Shown here in pieces: positions 61,603 through 64,000 of a stretch of DNA of 64,000 bases. Below the pieces are notes generated by a model that did not search any database, had not been told where the DNA came from, and was given only the letters and a program-made list of their open reading frames with translations. Made by a program: the position numbers and the translations under genes. Source of the stretch: Confluentibacter sediminis (GTDB lineage: Bacteria; Bacteroidota; Bacteroidia; Flavobacteriales; Flavobacteriaceae); NCBI RefSeq assembly GCF_003258355.1, contig NZ_QKPO01000012.1:1-64000 (forward strand), in the 5' to 3' direction. The stretch's first letter is position 1, and every line of letters starts with the position of its first letter.

Positions 61603-64000
61603 TTATTCAATAATAATTTTCCGTTTGGTTGCTATATTTCCATCATTAATAGTCAATATATACATGCCTGATTGAAGACCAATAGGTTTTATCTCTTTTC
61701 TAAAAACACCTCCTAAGTTGGGATAAAGACTATTAAAAACTAATCGACCTCTAATATCAAATAGCATAATATGAACGTCTTTATTCGTTTCAGATTTGAA
61801 AGCTATCCAAAAGTTACTATTTGTGGGATTAGGGAAAATATTCATGCCTATTATATTTTCTTCAATATTTGGATTGGTTATAGAAGATGTTTGAGTACAA
61901 ATATCTAAAGACCATGAATTTAAGACTCCATTATCTCCTATTGCGTCCAAATCTTTTACATTGATTTTCCAGTTTCCTACTGCATTCAATCCATTAAAAA
62001 CATCCAATAATTCTGTGGGAGCATACGTGTTTCCTGCTCCTGTAGAATTACAGTTTATAGTATTCGTCCAATCATCAAATGTCATGACAATGTTGCTTTG
62101 AGAAGAGCAGTTTCTATTCCAAAGTTTAGATGATGAGGTTCCATTAGGATGCGTTACTGTAACAACCAAATCTTCCACGTAAGTATGGGAAATGTCTACA
62201 TTTACTTTTACGTTGCTAATAATACCCAAATCAGGAACATTAATAATGTTGTTAGCTTCTTGAGTATCGCTTACTGGTAAATTTAAGTTTAAAGCAGAAG
62301 CATATGTTGGGTGACAAGTGGTATTTATAGTATAATTAATGGCAAAATCTTTATCGTTTACAGCATAAAAAATATTGTTTACCGCTTCAACCATGATTCT
62401 ACAATGTGGCGCATCCATAAAAGGAACGCTAATGTTTTGATTGCCGTCATTGGGGGTATTGGCTAATAAAATGGTTGGAAATGTCATGCCTCCATCTGTA
62501 GATAAAAGAATATTAACATTGGCTGTATTAACAGTGCCAGTATTGGTATTAGCAACATCCCAAGTTACTGTTTCTATAGTTCCTGGTGTTAAGTTTAAAT
62601 TGGCAACCTGTTGTGATGTTACTTTAAAAGGTCCAGAACTACCATCAACAGTAATACGCATGGTATCATAACTTGTTTGACCATTTTGAAGAACGGTTAG
62701 CGGGTCTCTATCACGAACCGTTAAAGCCCAATTAAGGGTTCTTGACACTGAAGATACAGATTCCCAAGCACTTCCAATGGTTGGATTATTTTCAGTTAAT
62801 TTTCCATTAAGAACATTTTTAAGAGATGGGATATATCTATTAGGTGATGTAGTTGGCGGCAAAGAACGGTTAATGGAACCAGACGTTAAATTGGAACCAA
62901 AATTAGCACTGTTTACAACACCATTATCAGTTTCTTCCCAACAATAGGTTAGGTTGTCGCCACTATCACTATCGGTTGCGCTTCCTTTTAAAATATAAGG
63001 AGTTCCTTTTGGGATGGTGTAATTATTTCCAGCATTCGCAATTGGTGGATTATTACTTATTGCAGTAGTGGTTTGACAACTTTTATTCGTTAAATTATTC
63101 AATATTTGTTTGATACTTTGGTAATGAAAATATGGATCGCTATCTAATTGAATATCATTTGCATCACCAACTCCAGCATAAGCCATAATGGTGCTGCCGC
63201 TTCCTGGTTCTGATTGTACACCTGAACCTTCATTTTTATAAGAAAAAGTATGACTAGCACCCATCTGATGGCCTATCTCATGAGCCACGAAATTTAAATC
63301 GAAAGTATCACCTTCTGGGATATTATCTGCTGGCGACGTAAATGCTGCACCTTTATTTTTATCTGTTGTTGAAGCAGTATCATTATCACATACGCAACCA
63401 ATACACCCAGCATTCCCACCACCACCACTAGCTCCAAACAAATGTCCAATATCATAGGCGGTATTTCCAATAGTGTTGGTTAAGGTATTTTGCACTTGAA
63501 GACTCCATCCTTCTAAACTTTCAGAATAATTATCAGAATCTGCGCCAATATCCGAATCAGAGTAAGGGTCGGTATCAGGGTCAATATAAATTAATTGTGT
63601 GGCATTTACCAGCTCAAAAGTAATAGCCATATCGGTTTCAAAAATCTCATTAACCCGATTTAAAGTGGCATTAATGCCCGCTAAGGCACCAGCTACGGTT
63701 CCACCAAAATAAGCAGTATATTCTCCTGTTACAGAAATGGCGATTCTAAATTTTTGCAAGGTTTTATTATTGGCGCCACCTTCATTTATAGTTGTTTTTA
63801 AAGCATTACTGTTTTTATTAAGAGTTTTGTTCAATTCATCAATTGTGGAGCATTCGAATTTATTTCGAAAGTTGTCTTTTGAGCGATTGCTGTATAATAT
63901 GTATTGATTGGAATTCCTGGAAGTTGGCTCCATAAAAACAGTTGGTTTTCCAGCATAAGAAATCATCGTTTGAACACCTAAAGGCGAGACACTCATACGT
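61603..64000 (-). CDS. Secreted reprolysin-like metalloprotease with T9SS sorting domain (5' end outside window)
   Basis: At least 797 residues are in the window; the frame stays open to its edge. The first Met (63996) is probably internal, since no signal peptide is seen and LGVQTMIS resembles the interior of related propeptides. The zinc protease domain (about 100-310) has NFVAHEIGHQMGASHTF, a complete HExxHxxGxxH, with the Met-turn in STIMAYAGV. Ig/fibronectin-like regions follow, then a proprotein-convertase P-domain (LDVFNGLNAVGNWKINVKD, about 655-705). The C-terminal type IX sorting domain (NIFPNPTNSNFWIAF ... GMYILTI) directs export to the cell surface. It is likely an extracellular protease for nutrient capture. 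Confidence 0.85.
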   Translation of the reverse strand, partial: RMSVSPLGVQTMISYAGKPTVFMEPTSRNSNQYILYSNRSKDNFRNKFECSTIDELNKTLNKNSNALKTTINEGGANNKTLQKFRIAISVTGEYTAYFGGTVAGALAGINATLNRVNEIFETDMAITFELVNATQLIYIDPDTDPYSDSDIGADSDNYSESLEGWSLQVQNTLTNTIGNTAYDIGHLFGASGGGGNAGCIGCVCDNDTASTTDKNKGAAFTSPADNIPEGDTFDLNFVAHEIGHQMGASHTFSYKNEGSGVQSEPGSGSTIMAYAGVGDANDIQLDSDPYFHYQSIKQILNNLTNKSCQTTTAISNNPPIANAGNNYTIPKGTPYILKGSATDSDSGDNLTYCWEETDNGVVNSANFGSNLTSGSINRSLPPTTSPNRYIPSLKNVLNGKLTENNPTIGSAWESVSSVSRTLNWALTVRDRDPLTVLQNGQTSYDTMRITVDGSSGPFKVTSQQVANLNLTPGTIETVTWDVANTNTGTVNTANVNILLSTDGGMTFPTILLANTPNDGNQNISVPFMDAPHCRIMVEAVNNIFYAVNDKDFAINYTINTTCHPTYASALNLNLPVSDTQEANNIINVPDLGIISNVKVNVDISHTYVEDLVVTVTHPNGTSSSKLWNRNCSSQSNIVMTFDDWTNTINCNSTGAGNTYAPTELLDVFNGLNAVGNWKINVKDLDAIGDNGVLNSWSLDICTQTSSITNPNIEENIIGMNIFPNPTNSNFWIAFKSETNKDVHIMLFDIRGRLVFNSLYPNLGGVFRKEIKPIGLQSGMYILTINDGNIATKRKIIIE

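Noticed and set aside
1-64000. CRISPR array
   Set aside because: No set of regularly spaced identical repeats and no cas gene was seen on either strand.

Overview
The window comes from a low-GC member of the Bacteroidota, most likely a Flavobacteriaceae species. Supporting signs are a metalloprotease with a C-terminal type IX secretion sorting domain, an IPExxxVDY protein, an OmpA protein with thrombospondin type 3 calcium repeats, promoters of the TTTG-N19/20-TAnnTTTG type, and the near absence of Shine-Dalgarno sites. All names rest on reading the sequence and recalling protein families; no database search was run.

Bases 1-7735 are accessory: small genes bounded by a repeated GCTRCYAACAA motif, an LpxR-type lipid A deacylase and a large exported hydrolase. 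Bases 7.8-25.4 kb look like one integrated element. It carries a tyrosine integrase with an excisionase-like HTH gene, a DUF5131 (Gp37/Gp68) protein, a serine recombinase, an orphan DNA cytosine methyltransferase, a protein with polymerase-palm-like motifs behind a stem-loop-rich non-coding region, a frameshifted lipoprotein gene, and an XRE regulator. Its last three genes form a tightly overlapping operon: a SIR2-domain protein, a large protein with a possible PD-(D/E)XK (Cap4/DUF4297-like) N-terminus, and a KAP P-loop NTPase. This is my best candidate for an undescribed anti-phage system. The element ends just before a tRNA-Ala(GGC) gene.

Bases 25.9-45.2 kb are mostly core: GH51 arabinofuranosidase, AddB-like nuclease, OmpA, AddA-like helicase-nuclease, superoxide dismutase, a PurF-family protein, PfkB kinase, RNase H, PurN, ACP, FabF, RNase III, an IPExxxVDY protein and pyruvate kinase. 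Between sod and purF are two copies of a 72-base element that looks like a minus-strand small RNA gene.

Bases 45.6-58.9 kb form a second accessory island. It holds a five-gene operon ending in a phospholipase D-type protein with two HKD motifs, a divergent XRE regulator with a clear palindromic operator, a Septu-like ATPase/HNH pair, and a bacterial ubiquitin-type operon (two ubiquitin-like domains fused to an E2-like domain, a JAB-E1 fusion, and a DUF6527 zinc protein). Upstream lie a large interrupted palindrome, a candidate small RNA, and an XRE-ImmA/IrrE metalloprotease regulator. Core genes resume at tRNA-Leu(CAA): prs, rplY (Ctc form), pth, and a secreted reprolysin-like protease cut by the window edge.
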